A DNA stretch of 22,965 nucleotides from JBJXGC01 sp046154545. GTDB lineage: Bacteria > Chloroflexota > Dehalococcoidia > Tepidiformales > Tepidiformaceae. A program made the translations under genes and the position numbers. Under the pieces are notes generated by a model, which made no database searches, was not told the DNA's origin, and saw only the letters and a program-made list of their open reading frames with translations. The stretch lies in NCBI GenBank assembly GCA_046154545.1, contig JBJXGC010000020.1, forward strand, positions 1 to 22,965, written 5' to 3'. This document shows, piece after piece, positions 9,309 through 15,013 of the stretch (position 1 is its first letter; the number at the start of each line of letters is the position of its first letter).

Positions 9309-10256
9309 ATGCCAGATCCGACGGTTACACCAGGGCCGGAAACGTCCCCAGGATTAGGCGGGGTGAATCTATCGCCCCAGGTCTTGCAGATGCTCGCGCC
9401 AGACCTTCGGCCTTCCGAGGCGAAGGTGGAGACGGACACATCCGCTGACGAGGACGAGCCCACAGGCGACGCTACAGGCGGCGAGGATGCCGGCAAGACG
9501 GGCGACGGCCCGGCCGACAGCACTGGCACCCAAGCGAAGCCGAAGCCGAAGCACGATGCTGCGGAGTGGGCGCGGGTGATCAGCGAAGTCCCCCAGCGCA
9601 TTCACGAGGTCCCTTCGGGCATGGTGGCCGAGACCATCAAGCTCATGCAGGACAACCTGCGGCGGGCCAACGAGATGGCAGTAGAGAACGCCGCGAATCG
9701 GGCGCGTCAAGAGGAGGCTCAAGAGGCCACCATCCGCGCCGAGATCGCGAAGATTGACGAACTCCGAACCAGCGACCCAGATGGCTTCTCTTCCTGGGGT
9801 GCCGAGCACCCCGACCGTCTGAACGCCTACCTCAAGTTGCGGGATTCTCACGCCGAGGTTCCCCCAGAGGTCGCACGGCGCGTTGAGGCTGAAATCAATG
9901 CCGAGGCGCTCCAGGCGGTGGCGGTACTGGACGCATTCCCAGCGGCTCGCGAAAAGCTCGCCCTCCTAGCCCAAACTGCCCCGTACCAGTCGACCCCGGC
10001 AGGGTTGCGGCGGCTCGCGGTAGATGTCGAGCGGCTATTGCGCGAAGCCGAGGGCCCCGCCCAAAGGGCGGCGGCCGAGCGGGAGCAGGCGGCGGCACGC
10101 GAACGTTCACGCCCGGCGGCGGTCGTCCTTGACGGCCCCTCCCCGAGCTCGGACGGACTCCCCGTCGGCTGGAAGACGATGTCCTACGAAGCGCTCAGGC
10201 GCATCCCGGACTGGGAAAAGAAGACACAGGCCGCGCTGGCAAAAGAGGCTCGCTAG
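9309..10256 (+). CDS. Capsid scaffolding-like protein
   Basis: Putative scaffold guiding coat assembly and leaving the procapsid before or during DNA packaging. The evidence is architectural: 315 residues directly upstream of the coat gene, a disordered acidic N-terminal 80 residues rich in Asp, Glu, Thr and Gly, a long charged helical or coiled-coil core (about 85-255), an Arg/Ala-rich stretch, and a C-terminal basic helix (about 292-315) of the type scaffolds use to bind coat protein. There is no enzymatic motif and no sign of a fused protease. AAGGAG lies 14 bases before the ATG, longer than ideal. Scaffolds diverge quickly, so lack of recognisable sequence similarity is expected. A minor capsid protein is the alternative. 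Confidence 0.75.
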   Translation: MPDPTVTPGPETSPGLGGVNLSPQVLQMLAPDLRPSEAKVETDTSADEDEPTGDATGGEDAGKTGDGPADSTGTQAKPKPKHDAAEWARVISEVPQRIHEVPSGMVAETIKLMQDNLRRANEMAVENAANRARQEEAQEATIRAEIAKIDELRTSDPDGFSSWGAEHPDRLNAYLKLRDSHAEVPPEVARRVEAEINAEALQAVAVLDAFPAAREKLALLAQTAPYQSTPAGLRRLAVDVERLLREAEGPAQRAAAEREQAAARERSRPAAVVLDGPSPSSDGLPVGWKTMSYEALRRIPDWEKKTQAALAKEAR

Positions 10257-10262
10257 GCTCCT

Positions 10263-10270
10263 AAAGGAGG
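10263..10270 (+). promoter_or_regulatory. Strong Shine-Dalgarno for the TTG-start coat gene
   Basis: AAAGGAGG lies 6 bases before the TTG at 10277. It is nearly fully complementary to the 16S rRNA tail and decides this rare start. CTCC at 10258-10261 could pair with GGAG at 10266-10269 around a 4-base loop, which might partly mask the site. Confidence 0.75.
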
Positions 10271-10276
10271 ACAGCC

Positions 10277-11152
10277 TTGACTGTCGAGTCCTTCATTCCG
10301 GTCCTTTGGTCGGCGAAGTTCGCCGAAATCCTGGACAAGGTCCACCGGTACGCCAACTGTGCGAACCGGGACTGGGAAGGCGAAATCAAGGGCAAAGGCT
10401 CTTCGGTTCGCATCCAGACCATCGGAGACCTGACCGTCTCCGACTACACCCGCAACCAAAACATCACGGCCGCCGAGACCCTCAACCTGGCCGACCAGGC
10501 GCTCGTCATCGACCAGGCGAAGCTCGTCCACTTCTTCCTCGACTCCGTCGACAAGGCACAGGCCCTCGACGGCGGGTCGCTGATGTCCAAGGCCATGGAG
10601 CGCTCGGCGTACGCCATCAAGGATGTCGTCGACATCTACGTCGCTACGCTGTTCAACACGGCCGTGGACGGGACGGCGAACGATGTCACCAATGGGACGC
10701 CCCTGACGGTGGGCACCGGCGCCAGCGAGATTGACGCCTACGGACTTCTCGTTGAACTCGGCGTCAAACTCGACAATGCGAACGTGCCGAAGGAGGGCCG
10801 GAAGGCCGTCGTGCCACCCTTCTTCGAGGGGATGCTCCGGCTTGACCCGAACTTCGTAGGGTTTGGCACCAGCCCGAACATGGCGAGCCTCAAGGGTGAG
10901 CCCATCGGCAGGGCCGCTGGCTTCGAGGTGCTCACCTCCAACAACTGCCCTGCCGGGGCGTCCAGCTCCAAGGTGGCCCTCGCCGTCTGGGATGGTGCCT
11001 CCACTTTCGCGGAGCAGCTCACCGAGATGCAGGCGTACAAGCCGGAGCTGCGCTTCGGCGACGCCGTCAAGTCGCTCCACGTCTACGGCGGCAAGGTCAC
11101 GCATCCCGCGGGCATCGCCGCCGCTGAAGTGCTCCAGGGCGCGTTCCGCTAA
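10277..11152 (+). CDS. Major capsid protein, P22-coat type (HK97 fold)
   Basis: Main shell protein, 291 residues. The N-terminal Phe-Ile-Pro-x-Leu-Trp-Ser-Ala-Lys-Phe, then Asp-Trp-Glu-Gly-Glu-Ile-Lys (about 34-40), a Ser-Asp-Tyr segment (about 54-56) and Ile-Asp-Gln-Ala-Lys followed by Asp-Ser-Val-Asp-Lys-Ala-Gln (about 76-95) match the pattern of P22 gp5-type coat proteins in many short-tailed and some long-tailed phages. The C-terminal part carries the beta-rich core ending Val-Leu-Gln-Gly-Ala-Phe-Arg. It is somewhat shorter than P22 coat and no inserted extra domain is obvious. Start: TTG with an excellent ribosome binding site; no ATG or GTG near it would keep the conserved N-terminus. 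It follows the scaffold gene by 20 bases, the classical order. Confidence 0.88.
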   Translation: MTVESFIPVLWSAKFAEILDKVHRYANCANRDWEGEIKGKGSSVRIQTIGDLTVSDYTRNQNITAAETLNLADQALVIDQAKLVHFFLDSVDKAQALDGGSLMSKAMERSAYAIKDVVDIYVATLFNTAVDGTANDVTNGTPLTVGTGASEIDAYGLLVELGVKLDNANVPKEGRKAVVPPFFEGMLRLDPNFVGFGTSPNMASLKGEPIGRAAGFEVLTSNNCPAGASSSKVALAVWDGASTFAEQLTEMQAYKPELRFGDAVKSLHVYGGKVTHPAGIAAAEVLQGAFR

Positions 11153-11176
11153 GCCCCAAAAGGAGGGTTCGCCACT

Positions 11177-11578
11177 ATGGCTACCACTGCTATCGCGCCT
11201 GTCGTTCAGGCGCTTGACACGGCCTCTGCAGACCTCTTGGCGGCTGGTACGGTCGCTACGACCCCAGCCGACGGCTGGGTCATCACTCCCGCTGGGCGAC
11301 AAGCTCCCGGCGCGCTGCTGTTCATCTTCGAGGCAGACGCGTCTGGCGACACCGTCGTCATCCAAGCAGGCGACAACCCCCCGGCCGTGCGGGCGGGCCT
11401 GGGCACCAAGTCGATCGTCCTCGCGGCGAACGACATCCGGGCAGTCTGGATCGAACCGGCCCGGTACATGCAGAACAACGGCACCATCCAGGCCGTCTGC
11501 ACCGACGCTGGCACGCGCTGCTACGTGATCGCCCCGCCCCCCGGCGTCGCCGGTGGCAGCGGCATCGCGGGCGCGTAA
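11177..11578 (+). CDS. Probable head decoration/fiber protein
   Basis: This 133-residue, Ala/Gly/Thr/Val-rich, predicted all-beta protein has a Gly-Asp-x-Pro-Pro-Ala-Val-Arg-Ala-Gly-Leu-Gly motif (about 66-77) and a Pro-Ala-Arg-Tyr-Met-Gln segment (about 94-99). Small conserved phage proteins directly downstream of coat genes often have this motif and are usually annotated as unknown or decoration proteins. Its ribosome binding site is exceptionally strong (AAAAGGAGGG, 9 bases before ATG), as for the coat gene, which implies high output. No signal peptide or membrane segment. Direct evidence of capsid binding is absent; a head-completion protein is the alternative. Confidence 0.72.
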   Translation: MATTAIAPVVQALDTASADLLAAGTVATTPADGWVITPAGRQAPGALLFIFEADASGDTVVIQAGDNPPAVRAGLGTKSIVLAANDIRAVWIEPARYMQNNGTIQAVCTDAGTRCYVIAPPPGVAGGSGIAGA

Positions 11579-11592
11579 GGAGGGAGACCACC

Positions 11593-12042
11593 ATGTGCCG
11601 AAAACGCAACGCTGCGGCCGAGGCCGCCGACGCTCTGGGCGTCAAGGTTTCGCGGGCAACCGCGGCCCTGCCCCAGACGGCGGCCGCGGCCATCTTTACG
11701 GTGACCGGACGGGTGCTCCTGCGGGGCATCGTCGGCGAGGTCACTACCGTCATCCAAACGCAGGCGAACAACACCAAGTTGACGCTCAACGGCGTCGTGG
11801 ACGTTGACCTGTGCGCAGTCCTCGACATCACCGCTGACGCGGTTGGGACCATCTACGGCATCACCGGAACCTTCGGTGATGCCATGGTGGGGGCGGGCTC
11901 TGCCGCCGTGTTCCCTGCCCGGATGCTCGTCCTTGAGCCGGGGACCATCGACCTGTCCTGTGCCGCGTCCAACACGGGCGCGGTCAAGTGGGATCTGTGG
12001 TACATCCCACTTGAGCCGTCCGCCACGGTAGTCGCCGCTTAG
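11593..12042 (+). CDS. Small beta-rich presumed head/tail structural protein
   Basis: A 149-residue protein of unrecognised function. A short basic/Ala-rich N-terminus (residues 1-30) is followed by predicted beta strands, with Val-Lys-Trp-Asp-Leu-Trp-Tyr-Ile-Pro-Leu near the C-terminus (about 134-143), a pattern I associate with conserved phage proteins near the coat gene. The ribosome binding site AAGGAGGGAG overlaps the stop region of the gene before it and lies 6 bases before the ATG, so it should be strongly translated together with the coat and the preceding gene. A GC-rich hairpin follows. Likely a capsid surface or fiber protein, by position only. Confidence 0.7.
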   Translation: MCRKRNAAAEAADALGVKVSRATAALPQTAAAAIFTVTGRVLLRGIVGEVTTVIQTQANNTKLTLNGVVDVDLCAVLDITADAVGTIYGITGTFGDAMVGAGSAAVFPARMLVLEPGTIDLSCAASNTGAVKWDLWYIPLEPSATVVAA

Positions 12043-12061
12043 GCCACAGCCACACGACCAG

Positions 12062-12087
12062 CAGGGGGGGCGGGTTCGCCCCCCCTG
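12062..12087 (+). terminator. GC-rich hairpin, possible transcription terminator
   Basis: Perfect 9-bp stem, CAGGGGGGG (12062-12070) with CCCCCCCTG (12079-12087), extendable by one C-G pair to leave a 6-base loop. It lies 20 bases past the stop of the gene at 11593 in an 87-base gap. The following bases are C/T-mixed rather than a U-run, so it may be a weak terminator or an mRNA 3'-end stabiliser that raises coat-cluster message over downstream genes. Confidence 0.5.
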
Positions 12088-12129
12088 TCCTTCCCGAGGG
12101 GGCCGAGGAAGAACAAGAACATTCTGGCG

Positions 12130-12363
12130 ATGCAGGCGGCCGAACCGCGCCCGACTGTCGCGCCCGAGATGCCGGAGGTCCCGGATCTGTCCATGACAAA
12201 GGGCGAGATGCTGGGGTATGCTGCGGCTCACGGCATCACGCTGACGGGCTTCCTCACAGGGAAGAACGGCACCAAGCACGATGTCCTTGAGGCCATCCTT
12301 GAAGAACTGGACGCGCGGAAGGCCGCCAACCCAGTCAAGGACGAGGAAGCCCCAGAGGAGTAG
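12130..12363 (+). CDS. Small SAP/Rho-N-like helix-extended-loop-helix protein
   Basis: 77 residues. A disordered acidic/Pro-rich N-terminus (1-20) precedes Met-Thr-Lys-Gly-Glu-Met-Leu-Gly-Tyr-Ala (22-31), His-Gly-Ile (34-36) and Gly-Thr-Lys-His-Asp-Val-Leu-Glu-Ala-Ile (about 47-56). This is the Lys-x-Glu-Leu ... Gly-(I/V) ... Thr-Lys-x-(D/E)-Leu pattern of SAP-like or Rho N-terminal-like motifs, usually nucleic-acid binding. The C-terminus is acidic. The start is uncertain: ATG 12130 has only a weak GGAAGAA upstream, while ATG 12193 has GGAGGT about 13 bases upstream and would give a 56-residue motif-only protein. Phages often carry such a small protein between coat and connector genes; its role is unknown. 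Confidence 0.65.
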   Translation: MQAAEPRPTVAPEMPEVPDLSMTKGEMLGYAAAHGITLTGFLTGKNGTKHDVLEAILEELDARKAANPVKDEEAPEE

Positions 12364-12366
12364 GCG

Positions 12367-12603
12367 ATGATTCGATGCAAGTTCTACGTGGCGTCCAAGA
12401 TCCTCCACAACCGGGTAGACGGCGGCGGTACGGTCATCCTTCAGCCGGTCATTGGGGACAGCCCCGAAAACAAGGAGTTCTTCAAGTGGACTCCCAGTGG
12501 GGAGATCAAGGTGGGCACCATTAACCAGGCCGCATTCGACGGCTTCGTGATGGGCGCGCAGTTCTACGTCGACTTCACCCCGGCTGAATCCGCGGGAGGC
12601 TAA
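12367..12603 (+). CDS. Conserved small phage protein, unknown function
   Basis: A 78-residue protein whose pattern recurs in phage structural modules: an N-terminal beta segment, then Ser-Pro-Glu-Asn-Lys-Glu-Phe-Phe (about 32-39), Thr-Pro-Ser-Gly-Glu-Ile (about 42-47), Asn-Gln-Ala-Ala (about 53-56) and Phe-Tyr-Val-Asp-Phe-Thr-Pro-Ala at the C-terminus. I know no assigned function. GAGGAG at the end of the upstream gene lies about 7 bases before the ATG and the genes are separated by 3 bases, so coupling is likely. Confidence 0.72.
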   Translation: MIRCKFYVASKILHNRVDGGGTVILQPVIGDSPENKEFFKWTPSGEIKVGTINQAAFDGFVMGAQFYVDFTPAESAGG

Positions 12604-12607
12604 CCCA

Positions 12608-12937
12608 ATGATCGCGACCGCGGACTTCGTGATTGCCAACGGCGGGACGGTCTCGAACTACGTCCACATGCCGGGCTACCGGTTTGTGGGCCTACTCGCC
12701 CCGACTCTGACATCGACCACGCTCAGCCTCCGCGTCGCCAAGGATGCCGCCGCGACCGGCGCCCAACCGATCCACACCAATGACCACGGCTCCGCGAGTG
12801 CCATCCGCACGCTCGGCAACGCAGACACCGGCGCAAAGTACATCCCCATGCCCGAGGCGATGGGCGAGGCCGCGGCTGTGGCCTTCGTCGCCGTCGTCGC
12901 CGGGTCTTCCCAGGGCGCCGACCATGCCATCCGATAA
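12608..12937 (+). CDS. Small beta-rich conserved phage protein, likely structural
   Basis: 109 residues, predicted mainly beta, with Leu-Leu-Ala-Pro-Thr-Leu-Thr-Ser-Thr-Thr-Leu-Ser (about 28-39) followed by Val-Ala-Lys-Asp. This matches a jelly-roll-like small protein pattern (Ala-Pro-x-(W/L)-Thr ... Leu-x-(F/L)-x-(V/I)-Ser) recurring near phage head and tail genes; the function is unknown. GGGAGG lies 7 bases before the ATG. Its last 14 bases overlap the start of the next gene in another frame. Confidence 0.68.
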   Translation: MIATADFVIANGGTVSNYVHMPGYRFVGLLAPTLTSTTLSLRVAKDAAATGAQPIHTNDHGSASAIRTLGNADTGAKYIPMPEAMGEAAAVAFVAVVAGSSQGADHAIR

Positions 12938-13340
12938 CGAGCCGGGAGTGCCCATCGAGCTCCAGCCTGATCCGATCATGGGCAAAGTCCGCATGTGGAC
13001 TGGCGAGATTCCCACGCCCGCCGCTCTCGGCGACATTGAGACTCGGCGAACGGTCCTTTTCCTCACCTACTACTACGAAGAGGACAAGCTCGACCTCAAG
13101 GTGCGCATCGACGTAGCTTCCGTGGTGCCAGGCGGCGAAGACCGGATCCATCCATTCAATGAGCCAGTTCACATCAACGAGGGGGCTGCCCTTAAGGCCG
13201 CGCTCAGGGCCATTGCGGACGCACCAGACCCCTTCGGTGAGCCTGCCAAGGACAACCTCCGGCGCAAGGCCGAGTATCAAGCTCGTGTAAACGAAGAGGT
13301 ACGCCTTCGCTACGACCGCAAAGAGGCTACCGGACGATGA
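12924..13340 (+). CDS. Small phage protein of unknown function
   Basis: I choose ATG 12924, overlapping the previous gene by 14 bases, giving 138 residues. The open frame continues upstream to 12744, but that part is an Arg/Pro/Ser-rich shadow of the gene at 12608. The product is soluble and acidic to neutral. It has an N-terminal Pro/Glu stretch, Leu-Phe-Leu-Thr-Tyr-Tyr-Tyr-Glu-Glu-Asp (about 46-55), a beta region, and a C-terminal charged helix. No known family recognised. Position among small connector or tail genes suggests a structural or assembly role. Its stop overlaps the next ATG (ATGA). Confidence 0.65.
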   Translation: MPSDNEPGVPIELQPDPIMGKVRMWTGEIPTPAALGDIETRRTVLFLTYYYEEDKLDLKVRIDVASVVPGGEDRIHPFNEPVHINEGAALKAALRAIADAPDPFGEPAKDNLRRKAEYQARVNEEVRLRYDRKEATGR

Positions 13341-14035
13341 GCAACCTCCTTCAGACATACGCCGCGGCCCTTCCCAAGATTGGCCCGAAAATGACCGGGC
13401 TCGGACGGCACGTCCGGGCGCTGCTGGCTAGTGACATGCCGCTCGACGCCAAGCGCGAGCTTGCTGCGCTGCTCGACCGCTCGGTCGTCGGCGAGTCTGC
13501 GCTTTACGTCACAGTCTATCCACGGTGCGAGTGCGAATCCCCCTACGCGCTTCATGGCTACAACCAGCGCGGGCTCCGCATTTGTCCGGAGTTCCCCAGC
13601 CGCGTCTACACGGCGCGCGTGGAAGAGTGGGGGCGTGTATCGCAGAAGGTCGTTACGACGGTCGGCGTCGGCTTCATCGTGGATGGCTTTCAGAACATCG
13701 TCGAACTGGAGAACCTCAAGTTCCATGGCATCGGGACGAACTCGACCGCGGAGGCGGCCGGGGACACCGCCCTTGGGGCAGAGGCGACGACCCAATACAG
13801 CCCGGACAACACGCGGGCGACTGGCACGACGACTGAGGCGTCGGCTTCCGTCTACCGCACGGTCGGAACCAACACGGTCGACGCGTCGATCACGGTTGCG
13901 GAGCACGGCATCTTCTCTCAGGCGGCCACGGGCGGCGGGGTGCTGCTCGACCGGTCGCTGACCGGCGGCCAAGCACTGCTGGCGGCCGACGCCTTGCAAA
14001 CGACCTACGACCTCACCATCTCGGCGGGCGGATAG
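13337..14035 (+). CDS. Conserved phage structural protein (tail/fiber-associated)
   Basis: 232 residues. The C-terminal two thirds carry Val-Glu-Glu-Trp-Gly-Arg-Val-Ser-Gln (about 94-102), Phe-His-Gly-Ile-Gly-Thr (about 128-133), Thr-Ala-Glu-Ala-Ala-Gly-Asp-Thr-Ala-Leu, Pro-Asp-Asn-Thr-Arg-Ala-Thr-Gly-Thr (about 155-163), Tyr-Arg-Thr-Val-Gly-Thr-Asn-Thr-Val-Asp, and Gly-Gly-Gly-Val-Leu-Leu-Asp-Arg, a strongly recurrent phage pattern of predicted beta-sandwich fold usually left as hypothetical or minor structural protein. The N-terminal helical part precedes an odd Cys cluster (Cys64, Cys66, Cys83). ATGA overlap with the upstream gene. Exact virion location is unknown. Confidence 0.75.
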   Translation: MSNLLQTYAAALPKIGPKMTGLGRHVRALLASDMPLDAKRELAALLDRSVVGESALYVTVYPRCECESPYALHGYNQRGLRICPEFPSRVYTARVEEWGRVSQKVVTTVGVGFIVDGFQNIVELENLKFHGIGTNSTAEAAGDTALGAEATTQYSPDNTRATGTTTEASASVYRTVGTNTVDASITVAEHGIFSQAATGGGVLLDRSLTGGQALLAADALQTTYDLTISAGG

Positions 14036-14998
14036 ATGGCGCTGAAGGGGCTTGGTGAGCTGCCGACCGCGGGCAGCGGCCTTGCCAGCGGGATGAGTAT
14101 CGTCTTCCCGGTATGGCTGGAGGCGCAGAACGCGGCCATCCGCGGCCTCGATTGCGTGCTCTCCGGGTGTGCAGTGACGGGCGGCGCGGACATGACGCCT
14201 GCCGTGGCCAAGGGTGCCGTCCTCAGCAACGGGGTGCTGCGTGCGGTGACCGCGGCAGATGTCACGGTTGACGCGGCGGACGCGACCAATCCGCGGTGGG
14301 ACATCATTGTCATCAACTCGTCCGGCACGAAGGCCGTCCGCAAGGGGACAGCCGCCGCAGCACCGGCCCCCCCGGCCCTGACGGCGAACGACGTGGTGCT
14401 CGCGGCGGTCTACGTCCCTGCGAACGACACCGCCATCGGCTCGGACAACCTGATCGACCTGCGGTTCATCCGAGACTGGGGCCCGCTGTGTATTTTCCGG
14501 TCGACTACGCGGGTGGCGACCAATACCAGCGCGGCTGAGTTCAACATGTTGAACTTGACCATCCCCAACGGGCTGTTCACCACGGGCCGAGTCCTCCGAG
14601 TAGACATGTGGGGCACGCAGCTACTCAACTCGGGGACGCCCACGGTCACCTTCCGCGTGAAGTTTGGCGCGGTTTCGATGTTCGTAGACGGCTCCGCGGC
14701 CGCGACGGCTGACGCCGACCGGAAGTCGTGGTGGCTGACCTTCAACATCAGTGCTACGGCCAACAACGACCAGTACGTCGGCGGGCTACTTGCAACGATG
14801 TCGGCCGGCGCGTTCAACGCAGCAACCACAGGCTACGGCGCGGTCGAAGCGACCGCCGCGACGGTGAACAGCTTTGGCGGCGACGGCACTGCCGATGCGG
14901 ACGCGGCCGATCGCGCGCTGGAAGTCACCTGGCAGATGAACGTCTCTAATGCGGCAAACGAAATGGTCTTCGAAGGCGCGATCGTCGAACTGTTCTAG
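14036..14998 (+). CDS. Putative tail fiber/appendage protein
   Basis: 320 residues, starting immediately after the preceding TAG. Residues about 1-145 resemble an N-terminal virion-attachment module: Pro-Arg-Trp-Asp-Ile-Ile-Val-Ile-Asn then Asn-Asp-Val-Val-Leu-Ala-Ala-Val-Tyr-Val-Pro-Ala-Asn, with Asp-Leu-Arg closing the module, a pattern common in phage baseplate and fiber proteins. Residues about 155-320 form a beta-rich C-terminal domain ending Met-Val-Phe-Glu-Gly-Ala-Ile-Val-Glu-Leu-Phe, consistent with a jelly-roll head of a fiber or decoration knob. No hydrolase motif. Likely receptor contact or tail adaptor; host specificity is inference. Confidence 0.7.
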   Translation: MALKGLGELPTAGSGLASGMSIVFPVWLEAQNAAIRGLDCVLSGCAVTGGADMTPAVAKGAVLSNGVLRAVTAADVTVDAADATNPRWDIIVINSSGTKAVRKGTAAAAPAPPALTANDVVLAAVYVPANDTAIGSDNLIDLRFIRDWGPLCIFRSTTRVATNTSAAEFNMLNLTIPNGLFTTGRVLRVDMWGTQLLNSGTPTVTFRVKFGAVSMFVDGSAAATADADRKSWWLTFNISATANNDQYVGGLLATMSAGAFNAATTGYGAVEATAATVNSFGGDGTADADAADRALEVTWQMNVSNAANEMVFEGAIVELF

Positions 14999-15013
14999 GC
15001 GAGGGGTGAATCG

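Noticed and set aside
12744..12923. Upstream extension of the gene at 12924
   Set aside because: The extension is Arg/Pro/Ser-rich and lies wholly inside the gene at 12608 in another frame; ATG 12924 gives the usual short overlap.
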